From contig JABYQN010000024.1 of assembly GCA_022606135.1 (NCBI GenBank), positions 1-16,039 of the forward strand: a stretch of 16,039 nucleotides of DNA. The letters are read 5' to 3'. The notes below the pieces were generated by a model. The model saw nothing but the letters and a program-made list of their open reading frames with translations, was not told the origin of the DNA and did not search any database. Shown piece by piece: positions 1 to 8,590 of this stretch. This DNA is from Fomes fomentarius. Its lineage: Eukaryota > Basidiomycota > Agaricomycetes > Polyporales > Polyporaceae. Positions within the stretch are counted from its first letter, which is position 1, and the number at the start of each line of letters is the position of its first letter. The translations under genes and the position numbers were made by a program.

Positions 1-329
1 GCTAAGTATCGGACTGTACCTTTCTTCAAGTCGCCGCATCGGGTAAGTACTAGTGTATATGCCGGCTGAACTTGGGACAAGGTGGCGTATTTCCTGGGAC
101 TCGTAAGCTTGAAGGCTTGACATGGGAAGCCAGTCCGTCTGGGTCGGTCCGAGCCGAGGTTCAAACTTGCATGAACCCCCTCCATTGGCAGCCGAGCCAC
201 ATCGCGATTCGATGCCGGGGCCCGAGTGCCGTCGTCCGATTTGACAGTCGATGGGTCAAGCTCGATGGACATGTGATGAACCAAGATGCCGAGTCGGAGA
301 AGGCGATGGAGGAATGAAAATCATCAACC

Positions 330-843
330 ACATATCTCAAGCGAATGTGATCTGATATGCCCGGCACAAATGAGGCATCACAGCCGCCCACGTCAAGGGC
401 GTCTGAGAATGTGGGTAACTTGCTTTCGACGCGACACCTTCAAGATCTAAACCGCACAAGACGTGCTTGACCGCAGCGACAAGCTTTTGGATCCAATAAT
501 ATTAGTTGTGGTACTCGAGAATGCGCACGCCAGGGTCGTCGAATTCGCCAGCGCAAGAGGCTCGCCGCAATCAGCGGAACGGGTCCATGGTGGAGTCAAG
601 TCGAGGACGAGCCGGACGTGCACGGGGCCGTCCGATCTGACGAACAGCGGCAGCACGTGTGTACGAGCCGGAAAGCGACACATGGAGCTCATTGCTTCTG
701 TGAGTCGCAGCAGCGGCCTGAGAAGGATGGCGACGCTGAGTGTTGTTTCTTCTACGTAGTTGTGACGAAGGAAGCATAAGTATACCCGATGACGAGTCTT
801 GCAGCGGAAACGTAACGTTCGCGTCTGTGGTCATGGTATCCAT
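330..843 (-). CDS. Possible coding region, product not recognised
   Basis: Weak call. On the minus strand an ATG at 843 opens a stretch beginning MDTMTTDANVTFPLQDSSS, followed at about 785 by a GTATAC donor-like site. Further on, pieces in different frames read like protein, for example HVSLSGSYTRAAAV, SDGPVHVRLVLD, GEFDDPGVRILEYHN and YYWIQKLVAAVKHVLCG. They can be joined only by assuming single missing bases, as seen in the recognised genes of this window. I recognise no family or catalytic motif. It could equally be intergenic sequence with chance open frames. The plus-strand ORF over the same bases (463-759) looks less protein-like. Confidence 0.2.
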
Positions 844-927
844 GGTGTCGATCGTGGCAACGTGGCGACCGTGATACTCTGTGCAGACTTAATATGCGTT
901 GGCAGAGTGGTGGAGACTATCAGGTAG

Positions 928-1500
928 TAATCTGAGAGACTTGCAATGTTGTTCCTGCTTGGTATGTGCATTCCGCGTGTAACCTTGTTCATTGCAGGCT
1001 AAGGGATCCGAAGATTCAGGAGGAACGACGTTCATTCACGACAAGGTAGGTCTTCACTTCTTCACAATCTTCCACAGGAATATTGTTGACTCGCAAAATC
1101 TGACAGGTAGATGAGTATCGAGAGAAGTACCGTACGGATTGCGACCTCCGCAACTCAGACGCTGGTGGCGAAGATGAAGAATCACACAGAAACAGGAGAG
1201 AGATGGAAGAAAATCCTGATACTGTTCCGTATGCACTCTTTGTTCATATTCCTTCTTGATGCGGCGACGACTGATCGCTGCTCGGACGCCATTTCATCTT
1301 TACCACACATGCTCATGCACAGGTAAACTACGGGAGGGTCTTCTCTCGACGCAACGCGCGATGCATTCGCGCTGGAAGGTGAGATTTTACTGTCACTCTA
1401 TCCATCCAATGGCAGTTCATTATGAACTTCTCGATACCTACACGGTGACCCAACAACTTGGCAGTGTATGAGACTTCGCTGCATTGTCGCGTGTTCATTC
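928..1500 (+). CDS. Possible spliced gene fragment, product not recognised
   Basis: Several short plus-strand segments are bounded by good fungal splice sites. An exon at 998-1045 follows an ATTGCAG acceptor and encodes AKGSEDSGGTTFIHDK. A 61-nt GTAGGT...TGACAG intron (1046-1106) follows in phase, then an acidic, charged exon at 1107-1228 starting VDEYREKYRTDCDLR. Possible further exons are 1323-1378 (VNYGRVFSRRNARCIRAG) and one from 1465 (VYETSLHCRVFIPSSDY), but joining them needs one missing base at each junction. No domain is recognised and neither end is defined. The in-phase 61-nt intron is the best evidence that this is a real gene. Confidence 0.27.
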
Positions 1501-2229
1501 CCAGTTCAGATTACGTCGCGCTCTCGCAACTCACCTCCATCTTTAGTCCGTTTCCCATTTCAGGGATCAACCACTGTCTGTCCTCCAGTGGCAGTGGCAC
1601 TAAATCATCACGAATCGAACTTGGAAGCCGCAAGGGTCACACAGCACGCTCATCTTCACAGCTGTCGGCGTACCGTCCAGAGCGTTCTAACGCAACTCGC
1701 AACTGCACCCATTCTCCTGCACTTTCCGGGACGCCTCCTCTCCCCTCCCTTCCTCATGTCACCAGACTTGGGCTTCTGAAGATGCAGATCCAGATTGACG
1801 GATCGGCAAATGCGTCGGCAAAGTTGTCGACTCTGACTTCGACTGCCGTCATCCGTTCCTGGCCTGGCTCTCCCGCTGACGCGAGTCTCCCAGCATCCCG
1901 TCCATCGCGATCGCAATCGCAATCGCAATCACTATCGAGCCATCTGCTTGTTTGCTTCAGGCTCGGAGTCCCGTTTCATTCACGTGAATGCGAAAAGCGA
2001 GACCAACTCGGCTGAGCACGACTTCGCAGTGAATACGAGCGCACTCGCGCTCATCTCACGCGTCGCGAGTATGGATCTTGGACTGCGCGGTGTTGCGCGC
2101 CAGGAACTACGCGCGGCTCGAAGGCCTGACACGTCCTTCGGCCTTCAGCCGATTCGTCACCGCGAGGCACCTCCTCCACGTCGCAGCAGCAGTCAAAGTC
2201 AAACTCAGCGCCAAGACGCCGTGCGTGAC
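1501..2229. other. Unassigned region, no gene supported
   Basis: Open frames of 100-185 codons occur on both strands here, but they are rich in Ser, Arg and Pro, overlap each other and match no family I know. A piece near 1562-1780 (GSTTVCPPVAVALNHHESN and onward, after a TTTCAG acceptor-like site) could be a further exon of the candidate gene to the left. That is not demonstrable from the sequence alone. Confidence 0.4.
1905..1934. repeat. Short hexamer repeat (TCGCAA-like)
   Basis: Three exact TCGCAA units in a row, flanked by the one-base variants TCGCGA before and TCACTA after. It lies in the unassigned GC-rich stretch and is probably a small microsatellite. Confidence 0.7.
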
Positions 2230-2690
2230 GCGCGCTCCGAGTCTAGGTCCGAGCTTGGAATATTGGGACTGGCGAGGAGGAAGCCGACGGCCGACGACAG
2301 CACCAGCACCACACAAAGGACAATTTCAAGAGCCCGAGCCAGGCGCGAGGAACCCGATCTCGCGCTGGCGGCGCTCGGCACGCTCGTCGAGGCGCTCCTG
2401 GAGGCGCGAGCCGAGACGTGGAAGTGCTCAGGACGGCGTATCGCGAGGTGTCGCTTCGTGCCAGCGCGCCTGTCGGTCGACGTCCGCTTCTGTTTTCGTT
2501 GAGGGAGAGCGCGCGTGGGGACAGGACACTGGAGAGTGCTCGCGCAGTGCTTGGTGTTGCGCCGCGCTGTTGGGGATGGGAATTGGCGGGCGCTGGAATC
2601 GGGCAAGGTTGCGTTGGCGTTGGATAGAGTTGTGCGCGACGTGGAGGCTTGGTGGAGGCACGGGCCCGTGGTGAGGTGAGGCGGAAAGAG
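2230..2690 (+). CDS. Coding-like fragment with broken frames, product not recognised
   Basis: Three plus-strand pieces in different frames have helical, protein-like composition. They are LALAALGTLVEALLEARAET (about 2359-2418), EVLRTAYREVSLRASAPV (about 2420-2475), and a longer run from about 2537 to a stop near 2680 containing GDGNWRALESGKVALALDRV and DVEAWWRHGPVV. Single missing bases would join the first two. Long open frames on the minus strand here are low-complexity Ser/Pro/Arg and look like shadows. I do not recognise the family. It may be the 3' part of a gene beginning further left, damaged in the same way as the named genes of this window. Confidence 0.3.
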
Positions 2691-2983
2691 GGTGAGGGAA
2701 TGGACGGGCGCTGGATCCTCGTGAAGGCGTGAATCGCGAGTGCTGAGCGGGGATCAACGCGTTTCAGCATTCTTGTTGGAACGATGAGCGTGTTCCCGAC
2801 GTGCTGAGCATTCAGATGCTGATGGTTCTGTCAAGGAAGTCGTTCAGGCCGAAGTGCGAAGGGTAAATAAATACTCAGAGTTAGTGCTCTTGATCTATAA
2901 TACACATCAATATGAACCTATAGAGCTACAGGAAATGAAGCACGATGTACGCATGGTTCTTACATAGTACGGCATAAGAACGG
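2691..2983. other. Intergenic, nothing recognised
   Basis: Stretch between the left-hand coding-like fragment and the 3' end of the decarboxylase gene. It becomes A/T-richer after about 2865, as expected of a 3' flank. No motif or ORF is supported. Confidence 0.5.
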
Positions 2984-3871
2984 TCATGATAGGGATCGTC
3001 TATGAATTGTGGATGGCACTGCGCAATCAATGACTTCATGCGATACCACCACTGACGGGTCATGCTGCTCTGACGAGTCGAAGCGGTCAACGACAACTTG
3101 CACGATGACCGCCAGTCAGTCATGGCAAGGCCTTGCCATACAGGTCAGTACATGCTAGTTTCGTGTGGAGTTTGTATGAACCGGCGATCGGGACGACAGA
3201 CTCACCGATGTCACCGCATGCAAGCTCTTGGCTATAGGCTATGACAATATAGCAATGACTCACGAACGACGCGTATATGCTGCTCGTCAGAGGATGCTCG
3301 TACATCAGCGTGTTCATCGCGGGAAGACGTAGGTCGGGTCGTCGGTGCGAGTGCACGGAGGAGTGACGTTGAAACATGTGGTCACGTAAAGGGCCTCGGT
3401 AAGCAAAGCTGTGGGGATTACTGCAAGTTATCGCAGAGCCGTTGCGATCTTGGAGAGCGTGTTGGCGAGATGGCGCGATAAGAGGCGTCCGCATCGCTGA
3501 GTTCGATGTGCAGAATTGGATCTCCAACCTTGTACGCACTATAGAGATAATTTAGATATCGTTCCGGGGCATTCTGGGACGCAGAGTGCTCATACGACCA
3601 TTCGTCTTGGTTCTTCCAGACTCGACCCCGGATTCTCGATGGCGGTGATCGTAGAATGATAAGGACGCGTCAGTGGCGAAACTTGTACTTCACGTTGCTG
3701 TACTGCGTTTAAGACGCGTGAGCAGCACAACCAACTAGTGGACTGGTACACGCACACTGAGTAGCTCCGCGACAATTAGCGGTGCTTAATTGAAGCGACG
3801 CTGCAGTGGTGATGAGGAGGACATGCGTATACCCTTCCTTGCGTTCCTCCTCTGACAAAATTTCCGGGCAT
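2984..3871 (-). CDS. Phosphopantothenoylcysteine decarboxylase (PPCDC/HAL3 flavoprotein family), frameshifted
   Basis: FMN-dependent decarboxylation of 4'-phosphopantothenoylcysteine to 4'-phosphopantetheine, third step of coenzyme A synthesis, cytosolic. Recognised in order: HVLLITT then (next frame) SVASIK; NVK and RVWKNQDEW; YKVGDPILHIEL, whose His is the family's catalytic base; a broken SANTLSKIA...CDNL segment; SLLRALAP; the substrate-binding PAMN motif in FPAMNTLMYEHPLTS; LACGDIG with the conserved flap Cys; AMTDWRS. Likely exons on minus: start to 3758, 3702-3596, 3538 to about 3440, about 3370-3206, 3131-2984, with introns such as 3595-3539 (57 nt). At least eight single missing bases are needed for one frame. 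The start is unresolved: ATG at 3871 or an upstream exon. The acceptor before SLLRAL lacks its AG (TTTCAACG). Three signature motifs make the family firm; exon edges are approximate. Confidence 0.85.
3122..3139. repeat. Perfect 18-bp palindrome
   Basis: ATGGCAAGG followed immediately by its reverse complement CCTTGCCAT, with no spacer. It straddles the inferred acceptor of the last decarboxylase intron (exon from 3131 on the minus strand), so the symmetry may be coincidental. Confidence 0.8.
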
Positions 3872-3991
3872 TTCTTGGGATTAGGGGACAAGGCCAAGTG
3901 TAGGATGTGGATGAGGTAGAGACCGGGCTAGATGTGGTTACTACTTGAACACGCTTGATTAGATCGGTGTGGCAGTGCTACTTTATGTGCG

Positions 3992-4001
3992 GGCACGTGC
4001 C
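3992..4001. promoter_or_regulatory. Palindromic E-box-like site upstream of RanGAP
   Basis: GGCACGTGCC, a perfect 10-bp palindrome with a CACGTG core, 91 bp before the RanGAP ATG. CACGTG is bound by bHLH proteins such as Cbf1 and Pho4 in fungi. Its position suits a promoter element for RanGAP or, less likely, for the divergent decarboxylase gene. No function is shown by sequence alone. Confidence 0.3.
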
Positions 4002-4091
4002 ACTGATTTGACTGCATCGAGCGCGAAAAGCTTTCTCTCTTCCACTGCATTCCTTCCGTCACTCGACTCGCTAGCTAACTCTTGTATTACC

Positions 4092-5397
4092 ATGGCGACT
4101 AGTCTCTCGCTGCTTGGCCGGGGTCTGAAGCTCGATACGCGTGCCGATATCGAGCCACACTTGCAAACTTCGACCGACTGCGATCGAGGAGATCCATCTC
4201 GGAGGAAACACCATCGGTGTCGAGGCTGCACAGGCTTCGCCGAATTTCTCGGAAAGACGACAAAACTAAGGGTACGTAGCTATACCTACATGTAATTACT
4301 GGTCGTGTGCTTACCAGGACATAATTCATCCACCTTCTTCTCTTGCACACCGTTCTGCACGCCACCGCGCACCAACCTCCGGCACCCCCAGATTGCAAAC
4401 TTTGCAGACATCTTACCGGTCGGCTGATCACGAGATCCCGCTCGCGCTCTCTGCGATCTGCGACTCGCTCATCGGCAAGTCTACGCTCGTCGAGATCGAC
4501 TCTCCGACAACGCCTTCGGCGGCCGCTCCGTCGACCGCTCGTCCCTTCTCTCCACCGCGCGCTCGCTCCGTGTGCTCAAGCTCAACAACAACGGGCTGGG
4601 TCCCGCCGGCGGCAGTCATCGCGACGCGCTCACGCGCCTCGCAGAATCGCTCGAGAAGGGCGACAAGTCCAACCTCCGCACCATCATCTGCGGCCGCAAC
4701 CGTCTCGAAGACGGCTCCGCATCCGCGTGGTCCGCGCCCTGCGCGCCCACGGCACGCTCGAAGAGGTGCGCATGCCGCAGAACGGCATCCGGATGGCGGC
4801 ATCTCGTCTCTCGTGCACGGTCTCGCCGCGAACGCGGACCTGCTCCACCTCGACCTGCAAGACAACACGTTCGCGGACGAGGGCTCGAAGACGATGGCTG
4901 CGGAGCTCAGCCGTGGATCGTGGCCGTCGCTCCGCGTCTGAACCTGTCCGACTGCGTCATCGGAGAGAGGGCGAGGTCTCCCCGTCGTCGAGGCGCTCGC
5001 GAAGGGCCTGCACACGAAGCTCGAGATCCTGCAGCTCCAGAACGACAACCTCGAGTCGCAGGCGTTCTCGCTCCTTGCCGTCGTCGTTGACAAGCTCCCG
5101 AGCTGAAGCGGGTCGAGGCGCAGTGGAACGAGGTCGACGAGGACGACGAGGCGGTCGTGGCCCTTCTAACCGCGCTGAAGAAGCAGGGTGGAAAGCTCGT
5201 GATCAACGACGATGAGGAAGAGGAAGAAGAGGAAGAGGCAGAGGAGGTAGTGAAGGAAGCCGAGGAGACTGAGGCACCGGCAGCTACTACCGCCCGAAGC
5301 CCCTGCAGCCGCCCCGGCACTGACAGAGAACAAGTCTGCAGCAGACAAGGCTGCAGATTCGCTCGCAGACCTGCTGGAGAAGGTGTCTATTCGGTGA
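4092..5397 (+). CDS. Ran GTPase-activating protein (RanGAP1/Rna1 family, leucine-rich repeats), multiply frameshifted
   Basis: Activates GTP hydrolysis by Ran in the cytoplasm, maintaining the Ran gradient for nuclear transport. Start ATG 4092 (ACCATGGC context) gives SLLGRGLKLDTRADIEPHL; then, across frames, EEIHLGGNTIG, EFLGKTTKLR, an intron 4272-4391, GRLITR/EIPLALSAICDSLIG, LKLNNNGLGPAGG, NLRTIICGRNRLEDGS, EEVRMPQNGIR, DLLHLDLQDNTFADEGSKT, EILQLQNDNLES, QWNEVDEDDEAVVAL, an acidic Glu-rich tail (about 5205-5270) and a C-terminus KAADSLADLLEKVSIR ending at TGA 5395. The Asn of NNGLGP and the Arg residues of TGRL and CGRNRL, known Ran-contact positions in Rna1, are all present. About 15 or more single-base losses break the frame (near 4166, 4175, 4237, 4414, 4432, 4500, 4536, 4736, 4792, 4939, 5100 and others). 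A long 290-codon ORF at 4343-5215 is a mixed shadow. The gene is probably intact and the sequence faulty; a very recent pseudogene is the alternative. Confidence 0.9.
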
Positions 5398-5683
5398 TAT
5401 AGAGGAGCGGTTGGCTCTTAGAGGGTGTTTCGGTTTACCGGGAATTCTCGTGTCTGTATCTTACCATCACGACCATGTGTATGTCTGCGTCCTTTGACAG
5501 TCTGGGGATCGAAGGAGAGCTGTATTGTCTACGTCTGTCACATTCATTCCATTCCTCATCATCTATACACCATGTATACCAACGCATTCCGGTCTTCTAC
5601 GCATCGTTCCATCTAGGGTATTCCATTTATGTTATATCTAGCATGATTGTCCGAGTGCAAGTCCATAAGTTTCATTCATCCGT
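5398..5683. other. Intergenic between convergent genes
   Basis: Short 3'-3' spacer between the RanGAP and DUF3605 stop codons, pyrimidine-rich and T-rich around 5455-5660. It presumably holds both polyadenylation regions. Overlapping ORFs here show no protein-like signal. Confidence 0.5.
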
Positions 5684-6858
5684 TCAATTACCCGCCAAAG
5701 ATGCCCTCGCGATTTCCTCGGGGTCTTGCGACGCGCGAAGACATGGATATGTGCTAAGCCAGGCACACTCTGTAGTCTCTGTGTTCGAAGTGTGCACCCA
5801 GGTACCGGTCAGTCCCAGCTATTCAATTGCAGCGACATCGGAGGTATGCACGCACCGGAGGGTTGACGAACCACGCCGTCTCCCATTCACGCTCGACCAT
5901 CTGCGCTTGATGAACTTCTCCATCTCCTCCCCGTACGCCTTCACCTGCCGCTCCTCCTCCTCCGTCCCGCGGGGGCGGATGAGCTTGTCCATCGTGACGC
6001 CCCAGTCGGCCAGGGAAGGCAAGCACTCGGGCAGCAGCTGGGGGAGGGAGGAGGGGAGTCTGAGCCAGTGAAACCCCATAAGCCGTCTTGGTGCAGTCGG
6101 GCGGAGAGCTTGGACTCGGATGGAGGAGGAAGGCTCGGGGGATAGATCGGCAGACGCGTCCAGATGAGGCTATGCTCGATTTCTGGTGGGACTGTACGAA
6201 CGAACGTTGAGGATAGTTAGTTGTGGGTTTGGGAGAGCGCGCTGCTCACTGCTCGCAAGAAATACGTGCATGTTTGAGAACTCACCCGAGTAAGGCCAGT
6301 CGTTCATGGCAATGAATATAAGCTCCGGCGGAGCGTCAGCAACGAAGTGCGTCGGTGCATTCGGTGGCATGGGGGGGAGCTCCTTCGCTGGTTGGCCACC
6401 TTGGGAGGAGGGGGTCCGTTCGTAGGAGGGTCCAGCGACGACCTGATGATGGCGATGGTGTCAGGCTGACCCCATTGCAGCCGGTAGTTCATGAGGTAGC
6501 TGACTAGAACATGCGGGTCGGCGGGTTTCGAATGAGATGCTCAGACTGTAAGACGTGCCTATAGTTCCATACTGCTCCTTGATCCCGCCTGCCCACTGAA
6601 GATACCGAGCTTGTAGCCTCTTGTCGCGTTTGAGTAGTCCGAGGTCGCTACGTGTTGTCCAAAGTCAGGCGGGTTGATGCGATGTCGAAGTGGTAGCGAC
6701 GCACCCAGAGTTGACAAAGACTTTGAGCTGGTTCCAAGTGAATTTAGCTGGTAGTGGACGAGCAGCTCCTCCCGCGTCGGAAGTCCACTGCCTAACGGAA
6801 CGGTCTCGGGCGACAGCTCGACAGGCTTCGTACTGTTAGCTGCAGTGTCAATAACCAT
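5684..6858 (-). CDS. DUF3605 family protein, five exons, frameshifted
   Basis: Fungal DUF3605 (PF12239) family, which I recall includes a GlcNAc-induced protein of Candida; molecular function unknown. Exons on minus: 6858-6705 (MVIDTAANSTKPVEL...GLPTREELLVHY, then KFTWNQLKVFVNSG one frame off), 6647-6559 (DLGLLKRDKRLQARYLQW...KEQYGTI), 6503-6286 (SYLMNYRLQWGQPDTIAI ... APTHFVADAPPELIFIAMND then WPYS), 6191-5856 (PPEIEHSLIWTRLPIYPPS, QDGLWGFTGSDSPPPS, LADWGVTMDKLIRPRGTEEE, EREWETAWFVNPP) and 5778-5684 (RLQSVPGLAHIHVFARRKTP). Introns are 57, 55, 94 and 77 nt; the second has a GC donor. Frame breaks lie near 6750, 6370-6410, 6042, 5898 and 5722; most are cured by one base. The NDWPYS and PGLAHIHVF motifs and order are diagnostic. 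Convergent with RanGAP. Confidence 0.85.
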
Positions 6859-7260
6859 GAGTGCTGAGAGAGAGAGGAGAGTGTTGAGCGTCGAGAGCTG
6901 GAGATGGCCGATATAAAGGCACGGACGACGAAGGCCGACGATCACAAAGTATGACCAGAGTCATTCATCGCGTGTTGCCTTCAGCTCAGGCTTCAGCACA
7001 CATCGCTCCATATATCATACCCACAAATACACCATTCGTGTCATGAGCGGAGTGTGTCGCATTGTCGTAGCCTGACTCACAGTGTCCGATAATTCCACGA
7101 TAATAGATTAGGAACGGGTCAACCTCCATTTTAGGGATAGTAATAAGCGCCCACGACCAGTGACATAATATTAATAGTGGGCTCGGTGCTGGCAAAAGCC
7201 TTTCACTCTGAACCATGACTAGAATCACCATCTCTACGTTTAATCTCCATATCTAGCAGT
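6859..7260. other. Intergenic, 5' flank of the DUF3605 gene
   Basis: Upstream side of the DUF3605 gene. On its strand a TATAAA-like TTTATAT sits near 6913-6919, about 55 nt before the ATG, and a purine/pyrimidine GA-rich run at 6865-6880 precedes it. Minus-strand ORF 6986-7231 shows no recognisable family. Confidence 0.4.
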
Positions 7261-7261
7261 C

Positions 7262-7268
7262 TATAAAA
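7262..7268 (+). promoter_or_regulatory. TATA-box-like sequence
   Basis: TATAAAA on the plus strand, 67 bp before an ATG at 7329 that opens a small frame. It is a good TATA consensus, but chance occurrence in A/T-rich spacer is possible. Confidence 0.35.
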
Positions 7269-7328
7269 TGCTGCAACCCCATCTCCCCGGGCATCGTTGC
7301 AACATGCACGTTGCAGACCAGATATTGG

Positions 7329-7601
7329 ATGGCATTGCTGTGGGCACACGTGTCTCACTCTCCTCACATTGCCAGCCTTCTTGGTACCCGGCATATTGAT
7401 TCGAAGCCCTTTGACCCACGCGAGCCGCCTTTGGTTATTTCTTCGCCCCGTGCGGCTCGTTCGCTGTCGAACATTGTTGTCTTGTGTCACATCTCGACTC
7501 GCCCGCCTCGGAGATGTATCGTGTTCAAGTATACGTACCAGAATCAGCTATCTTTCGTGGTAAGTTCCACTGCCATCATTTGTGTGTTATACTCATCGTA
7601 A
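7329..7601 (+). CDS. Doubtful small ORF (about 90 codons)
   Basis: ATG 7329 opens a frame beginning MALLWAHVSHSPHIASLLG and continuing through PPRRCIVFKYTYQNQLSFV to a stop at 7599-7601. A GTAAGT donor at 7561 directly after QLSFV suggests a spliced gene whose later exons I cannot identify. No domain is recognised. In favour: the upstream TATA box and the consensus donor. Against: no homology and no clear 3' exon. Overlapping ORFs in other frames and on minus (7203-7490) are equally unrecognised. Confidence 0.2.
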   Translation: MALLWAHVSHSPHIASLLGTRHIDSKPFDPREPPLVISSPRAARSLSNIVVLCHISTRPPRRCIVFKYTYQNQLSFVVSSTAIICVLYSS

Positions 7602-8130
7602 GAGAAGAGCCGCCATAGACATATGGACGATACGACTCAGATTCCTGGCCGTCCTCAGGCACTTGGCCCTTCCCCCTTCCCATCAGTCATTGAGCTACGA
7701 TAAAGATACCGCTCTCTACTTGGGTAAGTAATCATGATATACAGGCACAGGTCAGTTGGGAGGCAATCAAGCCTTTCTGGCGGAACACACGTGTATTCTT
7801 TCTGTCGTCTCCTCAACGTCAACCTGAAGGCTGAAAGGCAGACATCGGCAAACACCATGCTGACGTCTGTTCGTCGGGCACTCGCTACCTGAGCCTGGCT
7901 GCCCTGGTGACAACTGCTCTATACATTCGTCCCCTCTGATGTGCACGAGCCGACATCATCCCTAACCCGTTCGTGTTATTGCGAAACACCGGAGCGAGAA
8001 GCACTGTTCCTGATTAGTGTTGCTCGTGAACTCGACGCACATCCGCGCCTATCCTGCAGATAAGTAGCCACCGTCCACTCGCAGATCAATACCAGTCAAG
8101 CACCATTGGCCAGCAGACGACATTTTGATC
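7602..8130. other. Intergenic, 5' flank of the first secreted-protein gene
   Basis: No coding signal supported. A GTAAGT site at 7724 and scattered ATGs are not tied to an exon. The last 100 bp contain a GATAAG motif (8059-8064) and a CATTGG (reverse CCAAT-like) at 8103-8108, both common in fungal promoters. Confidence 0.4.
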
Positions 8131-8590
8131 ATGCTCTACGCCCTCGTCGCATGCACCATCGCCCTCTTCTTTCACACGTCTCGAGCCTCTCCAACCTCCG
8201 TCACCGAATCGAACGTCACCCTCGGGTCAAACGGCACCCACCTGAACGTTGATGCTACGCAGGCGACATTCCGTGCCACGCTGATGCTCTGCAACGGCAG
8301 CAACTGCGACGCGATAGATGAGTTCTGCGTGGGGATCGACCTCGACACAGAGTTCACATCCCAGGCATATGCTTCTCCTCGAGCGTCTTCCTCCAATCGG
8401 CGATGATTGTGCAACCCAGTGGAGAGGCCTCCCATTCGCTGTCTCCGTTGGCGGGTCGGGATGCCGCGGTCAGCTGGAGCAGATCACGTCGGTAAATCAA
8501 TGTATCGATCTCAGTCAGACCGGATTCGGGGTGGAGGATTCCTCATTAAACTCCCTTTCTCTGAGTGAGAGGTCATCCGAGTCTCTGTAG
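8131..8590 (+). CDS. Small secreted six-cysteine protein, copy 1 (two frame breaks)
   Basis: ATG 8131 begins a signal peptide MLYALVACTIALFFHTSRAS with probable cleavage after SRAS or nearby. The mature part has VTLGSNGTH (an N-glycosylation sequon NGT), LMLCNGSNC, EFC, GIC, GLPFAV, GSGC, and VNQCIDL, giving six Cys. Two single missing bases, at the GG runs 8364-8365 and 8426-8427, join the three frames. The 460 bases plus two give exactly 154 codons ending at TAG 8588, which supports this reconstruction. Without correction the ORF stops at 8406 after a 91-residue product. Family and function are not known to me. A paralogue lies at 9239-9617 with the same Cys spacing. Alternatives are a secreted effector-like or cell-wall protein. 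Confidence 0.7.

Noticed and set aside
150..175. GGTTCAAA resembling a tRNA T-loop
   Set aside because: The flanking bases do not form a 5-bp T-stem and no acceptor stem or anticodon arm is found upstream.
2205..2770. Three overlapping minus-strand ORFs of 109-175 codons
   Set aside because: Low-complexity Ser/Pro/Arg composition in a GC-rich stretch; the plus strand has the more protein-like pieces.
4428..5093. Minus-strand 221-codon frame opposite RanGAP
   Set aside because: Antisense shadow of a GC-rich coding region; no independent motif.
4343..5215. The longest open frame of the window, 290 codons on plus, Arg/Ser-rich
   Set aside because: It is a composite of out-of-frame RanGAP sequence; the conserved LRR motifs appear in other frames at the same positions, and its composition is typical of a GC-rich shadow.
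4092..5397. Insertional RNA editing restoring missing bases after transcription
   Set aside because: Known only from special systems such as slime-mould and kinetoplastid mitochondria; these are nuclear genes with spliceosomal introns, and the neighbouring Rad60-like gene needs no correction. Sequence error is far simpler.
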